A DNA stretch of 20,161 nucleotides from Lentisphaeria bacterium UBA1829. GTDB taxonomy: Bacteria; Verrucomicrobiota; Lentisphaeria; Victivallales; UBA1829. Within the stretch, counting starts at the first letter, position 1; every line of letters starts with the position of its first letter. This document shows, piece after piece, positions 14,156 to 20,161 of this stretch. The stretch is from positions 6,284-26,444 of the forward strand of contig DDJH01000212.1 of NCBI GenBank assembly GCA_002338895.1, in the 5' to 3' direction. The notes under the pieces were generated by a model. That model was not told the origin of the DNA and ran no database searches. It saw only the letters and a list, made by a program, of their open reading frames with translations. Position numbers and translations under genes: made by a program.

Positions 14156-15738
14156 ACTTTCTGATCCACCAAAGTTACTTCCGGGAATTTCACAATCTGC
14201 CGGATACCGTTTCTCCCCAGGATGATCCGGTATCGCGTATACCGGTCCTCCCGTCCGACCATTCCGTAGCGGACCACGATGTTGACGTGGTACAGGCGTT
14301 TCCCGGTGATGCGCCGGATTGTCTCGCCATCATCGTCCGGCAGGAAAAGCTCCTTGGCCGGATTGTCCATTTTCCACAGGAAGCGTCGGATGTTCAGACG
14401 CATGATGTCTACAATACCATCAACTTTGAAATCTGCAAAAAGATTTTTGCAGTTTTTTGAAAAAATCGAAACATGTTTCCGCGCGAGCAGGACCGTTTCG
14501 CCGAGACCTTCGTTTGCGAGCAGCGAAAAGGTGTCGCGGTTCCGGATCTTCAGGATTCTGGGATCGACCCGGTCTTCCCGGACAAACAGGAATCCTTCCC
14601 GGCAGACTCCGACCTCCTTGCCGAATCCGCTCTGAATCTTTGTCTTGTAATCATAAAGATAGCGCCGCATCTTCGTCTGGAAATAGTGGCGGAGCAGCTC
14701 CTTGATCCGATCCTTCCCCATATAGGAGAGCACCACCACCGCAAAAACCAGAAGCGAAAGTTCGCTGTAAAAGAACTTTGCCGTGACAAAACTGACCACC
14801 GTGGCAAAGGCCATCGCGACACCGGCGGCGATTCCGAACAGCAGATTTTCCATCAGGACCCCGTCCCGCCGGACGGTCGTCTTCAGGAACAGGACGCTTG
14901 CCATCACCTTCTTCAGAACGGCCGCCCGGTAGATCAGCGCGTCGTTCTCCGAATCCTCCGCGGGAATCGACGGATACTGATTCGCCTTCCGGTATTCGAT
15001 CTCATACCGGATCAGAGACACGATTTTCCGCTTCATCTCCACGGTCCATGAAAAGGTGGAACTCGTATTCAGAAACACCCAGAGCTTGCAGCGGTATTTA
15101 TTCGCGGTAAGACTCAGATACTCGTCCACAAACCGGAAGATCTCCAGTGCAATCGGCGCAACGCCCGGCGCCTCGATCAGAATACGGGTGCCCCGGAACG
15201 CCTCCAGAATCGCAACGGTCCGGTCCAGATAGTTCCGGATCAGCGTTTCAAAGTTCAGACTTGCCGAAGAGCGTTCCAGAAACGCCTCCTCATCCCGCAG
15301 AGCGCTTTTCATGATCGAACAGAACATCTTGAGCCGTTCCTGATAGGCCTCTGCGAGTTCCGGATCATGGGGCGATGCGCTGTATCTGCGCATGGTCTCC
15401 TCCAGACGGTTCAGGGGGGCCCCCTCCCCGGCGTTCATGCCGCGCAGCAGGACCGCCGGAGTCTTCAGGCGGATATACTCCTGCAGATCCGCGTAGAAAT
15501 CCTCCTTGGAATAAGTCAGCGGCGTGATGCCCAGGCTGTTCGGCAGAAAAATATAGGTATCCACATGATAGGAATTCAGCATGGAATCCGGATTCAGCGG
15601 ATAGGTGAATTTCATTTCAAGCTGATATTTGTCATGCAGTTTGAACGACTCATCCAGTGTATCCAAAGTGTCTGTATTCAAAAGGAGCCCTGCCTTTCCT
15701 GGCGCTGATTTTTTTTCAAACAATACAGCCGTTTTCAT
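14152..15738 (-). CDS. Unrecognised 528-residue protein with central membrane hairpin
   Basis: I do not recognise a named family with confidence. The protein has a soluble N-terminal part (about 1-295), two adjacent hydrophobic segments at about 298-320 and 326-340 (NLLFGIAAGVAMAFATVVSFV, then SLLVFAVVVLSYM), and a basic soluble C-terminal part beginning KDRIKELLRHYFQTKMRRYLYDYKTKI. Both soluble parts would face the same side, most likely the cytoplasm. A TTG at 15747 would add three residues; the ATG at 15738 is preferred, but neither has a clear ribosome site. No good promoter is visible in the 88 nt between it and the rpmB promoter. It is coupled by ATGA to the small pilin-domain protein, which suggests the two act together, perhaps in an envelope process (inference). 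Confidence 0.8.
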   Translation of the reverse strand: MKTAVLFEKKSAPGKAGLLLNTDTLDTLDESFKLHDKYQLEMKFTYPLNPDSMLNSYHVDTYIFLPNSLGITPLTYSKEDFYADLQEYIRLKTPAVLLRGMNAGEGAPLNRLEETMRRYSASPHDPELAEAYQERLKMFCSIMKSALRDEEAFLERSSASLNFETLIRNYLDRTVAILEAFRGTRILIEAPGVAPIALEIFRFVDEYLSLTANKYRCKLWVFLNTSSTFSWTVEMKRKIVSLIRYEIEYRKANQYPSIPAEDSENDALIYRAAVLKKVMASVLFLKTTVRRDGVLMENLLFGIAAGVAMAFATVVSFVTAKFFYSELSLLVFAVVVLSYMGKDRIKELLRHYFQTKMRRYLYDYKTKIQSGFGKEVGVCREGFLFVREDRVDPRILKIRNRDTFSLLANEGLGETVLLARKHVSIFSKNCKNLFADFKVDGIVDIMRLNIRRFLWKMDNPAKELFLPDDDGETIRRITGKRLYHVNIVVRYGMVGREDRYTRYRIILGRNGIRQIVKFPEVTLVDQKV

Positions 15739-15826
15739 TGAATTCAAGCCGGAAGATCAAAATCCGTCCAATTTGCGGACAGAAACGGCGTCCGGGGAAA
15801 AGCGGCGGATTTTTTCCGGAGAGGAC

Positions 15827-15854
15827 TTGCAAAACAGGAATCCGGCGCTATATT
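15827..15854 (+). promoter_or_regulatory. rpmB promoter
   Basis: TTGCAA (15827-15832), a 16-bp spacer and TATATT (15849-15854) have the same hexamers and spacing as the AraC-gene promoter at 1323-1350. The predicted start near 15861 leaves a leader of about 50 nt. Confidence 0.65.
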
Positions 15855-15913
15855 ATCTCTCCTGTACATAAAAATCAACGGCCGTGAAGGCTTTTACTGT
15901 AGGAGACACTAAA

Positions 15914-16147
15914 GTGAGTAACGTTTGCGACATTTGCGGAAAGAAAAAGTTTTCCGGCTCCACCATTATCCGCAGGGGCTTGGCGAAGAAAAAAGGCGGG
16001 ATCGGCATGCACGTGGTGAAGGTCTCCCCGCGCACCTTTGAGCCGAACATTCAGAGCATCCGGGTTGTGGATGCCAACGGCACGGTGTCCCGGAAGAAAG
16101 TCTGCGTCCAGTGCATCCGCAGCGGCAGAGTCCAGAAGCCCTGCTGA
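15914..16147 (+). CDS. rpmB: Ribosomal protein L28 (zinc-binding form)
   Basis: A 77-residue large-subunit ribosomal protein. The start is a GTG at 15914, chosen because AGGAGA (15901-15906) sits 7 nt before it and the product then begins MSNVCDICGK, as L28 proteins do; the earlier GTG at 15884 has no ribosome site. The basic stretch GSTIIRRGLAKKKGGIG is typical of the family. Two CxxC pairs, Cys5/Cys8 (VCDICGK) and Cys64/Cys67 (KVCVQC), mark the zinc-ribbon form of L28. It is a single-gene transcript with its own promoter and a strong terminator. Confidence 0.93.
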   Translation: MSNVCDICGKKKFSGSTIIRRGLAKKKGGIGMHVVKVSPRTFEPNIQSIRVVDANGTVSRKKVCVQCIRSGRVQKPC

Positions 16148-16167
16148 GTTTTTCCGCACAAGGGAAC

Positions 16168-16196
16168 GGAGCCGTTTCAACGGCTCCTTTTTTTTT
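16168..16196 (+). terminator. Rho-independent terminator after rpmB
   Basis: GGAGCCGTT and AACGGCTCC form a perfect inverted repeat (16168-16187), with a practical loop of TTTCAA on a seven-pair stem. Nine thymines follow directly (16188-16196). This is the clearest terminator in the window. Confidence 0.95.
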
Positions 16197-16217
16197 GTCG
16201 CAATCCTGAGGTTTCTT

Positions 16218-16883
16218 ATGAGCGAATTGAGAAAACGGCGTGCGGACCGCTTCCGCAAAACAGATCTTTATCTGGTCATCGGACATGAATTTACACGGGG
16301 AAGGTCCGTTCTGGATGTTCTTTCCGCAGCGGCGGAGGGAGGAGTCCGGACGGTTCAGCTCCGGGAAAAAAATCTTTCCGGGAAAGAGCTGACCCGTCTT
16401 GCGGAACAGTTCCGGAAAAAATGCGATGAACTCGGGGTCCTGATGATTATGAACGATCATGTGGATGTTGCGCTCGCGGTCGGAGCGGACGGGGTCCATC
16501 TCGGGCAGGACGACATGCCGCTGGAAGCCGCCCGGAGAATTGCGCCGGATCTTCTGCTCGGACGCTCCACCCACTCGGTCGAACAGGCGCTCGAGGCGGA
16601 GAAACAGGGGGCCGATTACGTGAATCTCGGTCCGATCTTCCCGACTCAGACCAAGAACACTCCGGTTCATCCGCTTGGACTTGAGATCATCCGGAACGCA
16701 GGTCCGCGCCTTTCGATCCCCTTCTCGGTGATGGGCGGCGTGAAGGAGAGCAATATCCCGCAGCTGCTGAAGGCGGGAGCGCGCATTCTGGCAATGGTGA
16801 CGGAACTGACACAGGCGGATGATGTCGCGGCAAAGGCGCGCTCCATGCGCGAACTGTGGAAAATGGAGGGAATCTGCAAATGA
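16218..16883 (+). CDS. thiE: Thiamine-phosphate synthase
   Basis: A 221-residue cytosolic TIM-barrel enzyme joining HMP pyrophosphate and THZ phosphate to give thiamine phosphate. Motifs run in family order: VQLREK (46-51), MNDHVD (78-83), DGVHLGQDDMP (91-101), GRSTHS (115-120), ADYVNLGPIFPTQTK (132-146), and VMGGV (171-175). A GAGG ribosome site lies 6 nt before the ATG at 16218; the frame extends upstream into rpmB but that is not coding. The closely related TenI proteins lack several of these residues, so ThiE is favoured. No other thiamine gene is in the window. It starts only 21 nt after the rpmB terminator, which leaves no room for its own promoter there. It overlaps the next gene by 4 nt. 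Confidence 0.9.
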   Translation: MSELRKRRADRFRKTDLYLVIGHEFTRGRSVLDVLSAAAEGGVRTVQLREKNLSGKELTRLAEQFRKKCDELGVLMIMNDHVDVALAVGADGVHLGQDDMPLEAARRIAPDLLLGRSTHSVEQALEAEKQGADYVNLGPIFPTQTKNTPVHPLGLEIIRNAGPRLSIPFSVMGGVKESNIPQLLKAGARILAMVTELTQADDVAAKARSMRELWKMEGICK

Positions 16884-17785
16884 TGACGGGTGTGATCAGT
16901 GGACTGATCTCGGCGTTTCTGCAGTCGGGATCATATGTTTTCTCGCGCTGGTACATCAACCGGTACCGGAACCCGTTTGAGCTGCTGATCTTTTCGCAGC
17001 TGGCGATGGGGGTGTTCGGAATTCTGACTCTGCCGGTGGTGCTGCAGTTCACACATTTCCCGATGACACCGCTGTTCTGGGGGATGGAAGTGCTCTGCGT
17101 GCTGGCGTTCATGGCGGGACAGTTTGGATTTTTCCAGTCACTGAAACTTCTGGAGGCGTCACGCCTTTCGTCGCTGCTGGGGCTGAAAATCATTGTGCTG
17201 GCGCTGATCTGCCTGGCGATCACGCGGACCCCGCTTCATGAACTGCAGTGGATGGCGATCGTTCTCTGCGCCGTGGGAGCGGTCGGCATGAATTTCACGG
17301 GAGGACCGATCACGCTGAAGGCGTGTCTCTGGCTGGCGTTCACGCTTGTGATGTACGCGATCTGCGATCTTCTGGAGGCGGAACTGATCTGGCGGATGCC
17401 GGCGGGCAAACCGATCGTGGATTCGACGGCGGTTGCGGCGGTCACCTATGTTCTTCTCGGGTTTGCGGCGCTTCCGTTCCTGATCCGGACCGGCTGGAAA
17501 TACGAGAAATGCAGAGATGCGCTTCCCTATGCGGGTTCCTGGTATCTGGCCATGATTCTGATCTATCTCTGTTACAGCACGCTCGGACCGGTGTATGGCA
17601 ACATCATTCAGGCCAGCCGGGGAATCATTTCGGTTCTGCTGGGACTGTGGCTGCTGCATCTCGGATTCAAGGATCTGGAGCCGCGGGTGGATCGGAAAGC
17701 CTGGATGCGCCGCTTCCTGATGGCGATTGTCATGATTGTGGCGATGTTCCTCTACTCCTACGCGCGGACGCTGGGGCAGTCATGA
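16880..17785 (+). CDS. DMT-superfamily (EamA-like) membrane transporter
   Basis: A 301-residue protein made almost wholly of hydrophobic segments, about ten predicted membrane helices in two halves, as in the drug/metabolite transporter superfamily. GQFGFFQSLKLLEASRLSSLLGLKIIVLALI (about 81-111) and the C-terminal GNIIQASRGIISVLLGLWLLHLGFKDLE resemble the conserved helix pairs of EamA domains. It sits in the inner membrane. The ATG at 16880 overlaps the thiE stop by 4 nt, with GGAGGG 9 nt upstream, and its own stop overlaps the AraC gene by 4 nt. The substrate and direction of transport are unknown. Coupling to thiE makes a thiamine-related compound possible but not shown. Confidence 0.85.
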   Translation: MMTGVISGLISAFLQSGSYVFSRWYINRYRNPFELLIFSQLAMGVFGILTLPVVLQFTHFPMTPLFWGMEVLCVLAFMAGQFGFFQSLKLLEASRLSSLLGLKIIVLALICLAITRTPLHELQWMAIVLCAVGAVGMNFTGGPITLKACLWLAFTLVMYAICDLLEAELIWRMPAGKPIVDSTAVAAVTYVLLGFAALPFLIRTGWKYEKCRDALPYAGSWYLAMILIYLCYSTLGPVYGNIIQASRGIISVLLGLWLLHLGFKDLEPRVDRKAWMRRFLMAIVMIVAMFLYSYARTLGQS

Positions 17786-18639
17786 ATCTGAGCGCGGCAA
17801 TGCGGATTCTGGAACGCAGACACAATGCGGTGTTCAGCATCCACATTCTCCATCCGGTGTTTCTGGAATCGGAGGCGCTCCATCTGACGCCGGACCAGTA
17901 TCTGCACCACGGGGAGTTCTGCCGCCACACCAAGATGCACGGACAGCTCACGATATGCACACGAAACAAGGACCGGAGTCTGGAAATCGCCCGGAAAGGA
18001 CGTTTCTTCAGCGGACTTTGTCCGTTCGGGATCTGGGATTCCGCCTGTCCGGTTCTGCACGGCGGGGAGCTTTTCGCGGTCATCTATGCGGGCTCCGGAC
18101 GGCCGGCGGGCAAACGGATCGACTGGGATGGACCGCAGCCGCCGGAAATCACTCCGGAAAAGGCCGCCGGACTTCGCAGGGCCTCCCTCTTTCTGAAGGA
18201 ACTGATTCTTCTGGAAATTGAACTGCGGGAAAGCACGGGAGGCACGGGAGGCAAGCAGCGTCCGCCGGATCACTACATCCGCAACGTCCAGTTTCTGATC
18301 GACTGCCGGTTTTCCGAACCGCTCTCCCTGGAGGATGCGGCCGAGACTCTGCGGATCACGCCGAACCATCTCGGAGAGCTGATCCGCAGGGAGACCGGAA
18401 AAAATTTCCGCACGCTTCTTCTGGAACGCCGGATCGAGGAGGCGAAAATCTATCTGAAACTGCACCGGAATCTTTCGGTCTCGCAGATCGCGGCGCTCTG
18501 CGGGTTTCACGACAGCAACTACTTTTCGACCTGCTTCCGGCGGATCACCCGGACCGCTCCCCGCGAATACCGCCGTCAGGAAACGACCGGGAAGGAGAGC
18601 GCCTTCACGGACGGAATCTCCTCAGCCGCAGCGCATTGA
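17782..18639 (+). CDS. AraC-family regulator with PocR-like sensor domain
   Basis: A 285-residue regulator. Residues about 5-140 resemble the PocR ligand-binding domain, with the cysteine pattern Cys47 (GEFCRHT), Cys59 (TICTRN), Cys80 and Cys89 ([14 protein letters not shown]), then [13 protein letters not shown]. By family knowledge PocR-type domains sense small organic molecules. A short TGGTGG linker follows, then the AraC double helix-turn-helix (about 165-270): [29 protein letters not shown] and [35 protein letters not shown]. The ATG overlaps the transporter stop by 4 nt and has only a weak ribosome site, so it is probably coupled. It may regulate its own operon. Its last 35 nt overlap the 3' end of the convergent copper ATPase gene. 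Confidence 0.9.
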   Translation: MNLSAAMRILERRHNAVFSIHILHPVFLESEALHLTPDQYLHHGEFCRHTKMHGQLTICTRNKDRSLEIARKGRFFSGLCPFGIWDSACPVLHGGELFAVIYAGSGRPAGKRIDWDGPQPPEITPEKAAGLRRASLFLKELILLEIELRESTGGTGGKQRPPDHYIRNVQFLIDCRFSEPLSLEDAAETLRITPNHLGELIRRETGKNFRTLLLERRIEEAKIYLKLHRNLSVSQIAALCGFHDSNYFSTCFRRITRTAPREYRRQETTGKESAFTDGISSAAAH

Positions 18640-20161
18640 GCACAACCGAAACGGAACTGAAGGCCATCGCCGCCGCACAGACCACCGGACTCAGACGCGG
18701 TCCGCCGAACACATAAAACACTCCGGCCGCCAGCGGAATGCAGATCACATTGTAAAGGAAGGCCCAGCAGAGATTTTCCCGGATGATCCGCATCGTCGCC
18801 CGGCTGAGCGCAATGGCGGCGGGGACATCGTTCAGAGAACTGCGCATCAGCACCATGTCGGCCGATTCGAGCGCCACATCGGTTCCGGAACCGATTGCGA
18901 TGCCGACATCCGCCTGAGCCAGAGCGGGCGCATCGTTGACACCGTCCCCGACCATCGCCACCTTTCCTTCCGACTGGAGACGTTTCACAATTCCGGTCTT
19001 TCCGGCGGGCGAGAGCTCCGCATGAACCTCGTCGAATCCAAGCAGAGACGCGATGGCGTTGGCTGCCCGGGCATTGTCACCGGTCAGCATCACAGTTCGG
19101 AGTCCCATGTTCCGCAGTCTCCGCACCGCCTCGGCGGAATCCTCCTTCACGGAATCGGCAATGCCGATCACACCGAGCAGGACGCCGTCCACAACCGTGT
19201 AGACCAGCGAATTGGCTTCCGGCCCCTCCGCCTGAAACGCGCCGCAGTCCACACCGGCTTCCTTCATCAGAGAGGCCTTCCCGACCAGGATCCGATGGCC
19301 GTCGGCCTCACAGGCAACTCCGGCTCCTGCAATGGAGCGGAAGGAGGTGGTCTCGATCAGCGCAAGATTGCGTTCCCGCGCCTTGCGGACGATTGCGCCG
19401 GCAAGGGGATGTTCCGAATGTTTCTCCGCGGATGCGGCAAATCGGAGAAGCGTCTCCTCATCCCCCTCGGGGTTCGCCAGTGTGATGGAAGCAACTTCCG
19501 GGTGTCCGCTGGTCACGGTCCCGGTCTTGTCCAGCACGACGATGCGGAGGGAGGCGGCAGTTTCCAGAGCGGTTCCGTTTTTCACCAGGATCCCAAGACT
19601 CGCGCCGCGTCCGATTCCGGCGATCAGAGCGATCGGCGTTGCCAGTCCGAGTGCGCACGGACAGGCGATCACCAGAACCGAAAGCGCGAATCCGAGTGAA
19701 TCGGCGAACGCGGCATGCCCGACAAACAGCCAGAGCAGGAAGGTCAGCAGAGCGGCCGACATCACGCCCCAGACAAAGTATCCGGAAACCAGATCGGCGA
19801 GTCGGGCAATCGGCGGACGGCTACCCTGTGCTTCGCGGATCAGCGCGATGATGCGTCCCAGTGCGGTATTTTCCCCCACTTCGTCGGCGCGGAAGAGGAA
19901 GGTTCCGTCGCGGTTGATGGATCCTCCGGTCACCCGGTCGCCGGGCTTTTTGTCGACAGGAATCGACTCGCCCGTCAGCATGGACTCATCCACCGAGGCG
20001 GCGCCTTCGACGATCGTCCCGTCCACCGGGATTTTCCCTCCCGGACGAATCCGGATCCGATCACCGATCTTCAGTTCCGACGCGGGCACCTCCTTTTCCA
20101 CACCGTCTGTCACCACGATTGCGGAAGGCGGCGCCAGATTCATCAGTTCGCGAATGGCTCC
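18605..20161 (-). CDS. copA: Cu(I)-translocating P1B-type ATPase, partial (N-terminus outside window)
   Basis: 518 residues of a heavy-metal ATPase, open at the right edge; the ATG at 20143 is internal because the family sequence continues before it ([10 protein letters not shown]). Domains in order: the actuator loop with TGES (63-66 of the fragment), the membrane metal site CPC (167-169, [13 protein letters not shown]), the phosphorylation site Asp211 in DKTGT, the HP motif in HSEHPLAGA, and the hinge [24 protein letters not shown]. The last membrane helices carry YN ([10 protein letters not shown]) and MxxSS ([17 protein letters not shown]), which with CPC is the Cu(I)-type (P1B-1) signature. 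It exports Cu(I) from the cytoplasm using ATP. Cytosolic metal-binding domains, if any, are beyond the window. It is not in an operon with anything visible and converges on the AraC gene with a 35-bp overlap. Confidence 0.95.
   Translation of the reverse strand, partial: GAIRELMNLAPPSAIVVTDGVEKEVPASELKIGDRIRIRPGGKIPVDGTIVEGAASVDESMLTGESIPVDKKPGDRVTGGSINRDGTFLFRADEVGENTALGRIIALIREAQGSRPPIARLADLVSGYFVWGVMSAALLTFLLWLFVGHAAFADSLGFALSVLVIACPCALGLATPIALIAGIGRGASLGILVKNGTALETAASLRIVVLDKTGTVTSGHPEVASITLANPEGDEETLLRFAASAEKHSEHPLAGAIVRKARERNLALIETTSFRSIAGAGVACEADGHRILVGKASLMKEAGVDCGAFQAEGPEANSLVYTVVDGVLLGVIGIADSVKEDSAEAVRRLRNMGLRTVMLTGDNARAANAIASLLGFDEVHAELSPAGKTGIVKRLQSEGKVAMVGDGVNDAPALAQADVGIAIGSGTDVALESADMVLMRSSLNDVPAAIALSRATMRIIRENLCWAFLYNVICIPLAAGVFYVFGGPRLSPVVCAAAMAFSSVSVVLNALRLRRFRP

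Noticed and set aside
15745..15747. TTG at 15747 as the start of the 528-residue protein
   Set aside because: An ATG lies three codons downstream and neither has a clear ribosome site, so the common start codon is preferred; the difference is only three residues.
16148..16217. Thiamine (TPP) riboswitch before thiE
   Set aside because: The region is only 70 nt, most of it the rpmB terminator, and lacks the conserved CTGAGA-type core.
18232..18255. Short direct repeat of GCACGGGAG in the AraC gene
   Set aside because: Two 9-nt units encoding a Thr-Gly-Gly linker between domains; an ordinary interdomain linker.
20143..20143. ATG at 20143 as the start of the copper ATPase
   Set aside because: Family sequence continues in frame upstream to the window edge (AIREL before the Met), and the actuator domain would be truncated.

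Overview
The window is a GC-rich bacterial chromosome segment with dense protein-coding content: 17 genes, two cut by the window edges, and no tRNA, rRNA, CRISPR array or insertion sequence that I can see. The best guess for the source is the Lentisphaerota (Victivallis-like). This rests on a short pilin-like protein with an FTLIELL start and an H-x9-DG end, placed next to a secreted glycosidase and a LacI regulator, plus several AraC regulators and a glycyl radical enzyme that points to anaerobic life. The assignment is inferred from family knowledge, not from a marker tree.

Layout. (1) 1-2203: a glycyl radical enzyme (minus strand, running off the left edge) is divergent from an AraC-type regulator. 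(2) 2219-8043, all minus: a membrane-anchored SurA/PpiD-like foldase, speD, speE, a CDF cation transporter, then an exported SagB-type nitroreductase and an aldo/keto reductase. A near-consensus promoter at the end of the CDF gene drives the last two. (3) 8044-8307: an AT-rich divergent control region with two near-identical palindromes around a promoter. (4) 8308-12672, plus: secreted clan GH-A-type glycosidase, LacI-type regulator and pseudopilin-like protein. (5) 12689-15738, minus: a 528-residue unrecognised membrane protein, a small membrane-anchored pilin-domain protein and an exported metallo-beta-lactamase-fold hydrolase. (6) 15827-18639, plus: rpmB with its own promoter and terminator, then thiE, a DMT-type transporter and an AraC regulator with a PocR-like sensor domain. 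(7) 18605-20161, minus: a Cu(I) P1B-type ATPase cut at its N-terminus by the right edge.

How the genes work together. speD and speE supply decarboxylated AdoMet and the aminopropyl transfer step of polyamine synthesis. The glycosidase, LacI and pilin-like genes look like a self-regulated carbohydrate cassette: the repressor sits in the operon it probably controls, through the two palindromes in front of it. Six gene junctions use the same 4-nt ATGA stop/start overlap, so translational coupling is common here. The most interesting items are the tandem-duplicated, half-degenerate SpeD, the paired palindromic operators, the dehydratase-type glycyl radical enzyme of unknown substrate, and the unrecognised 528-residue/pilin-domain/hydrolase operon.
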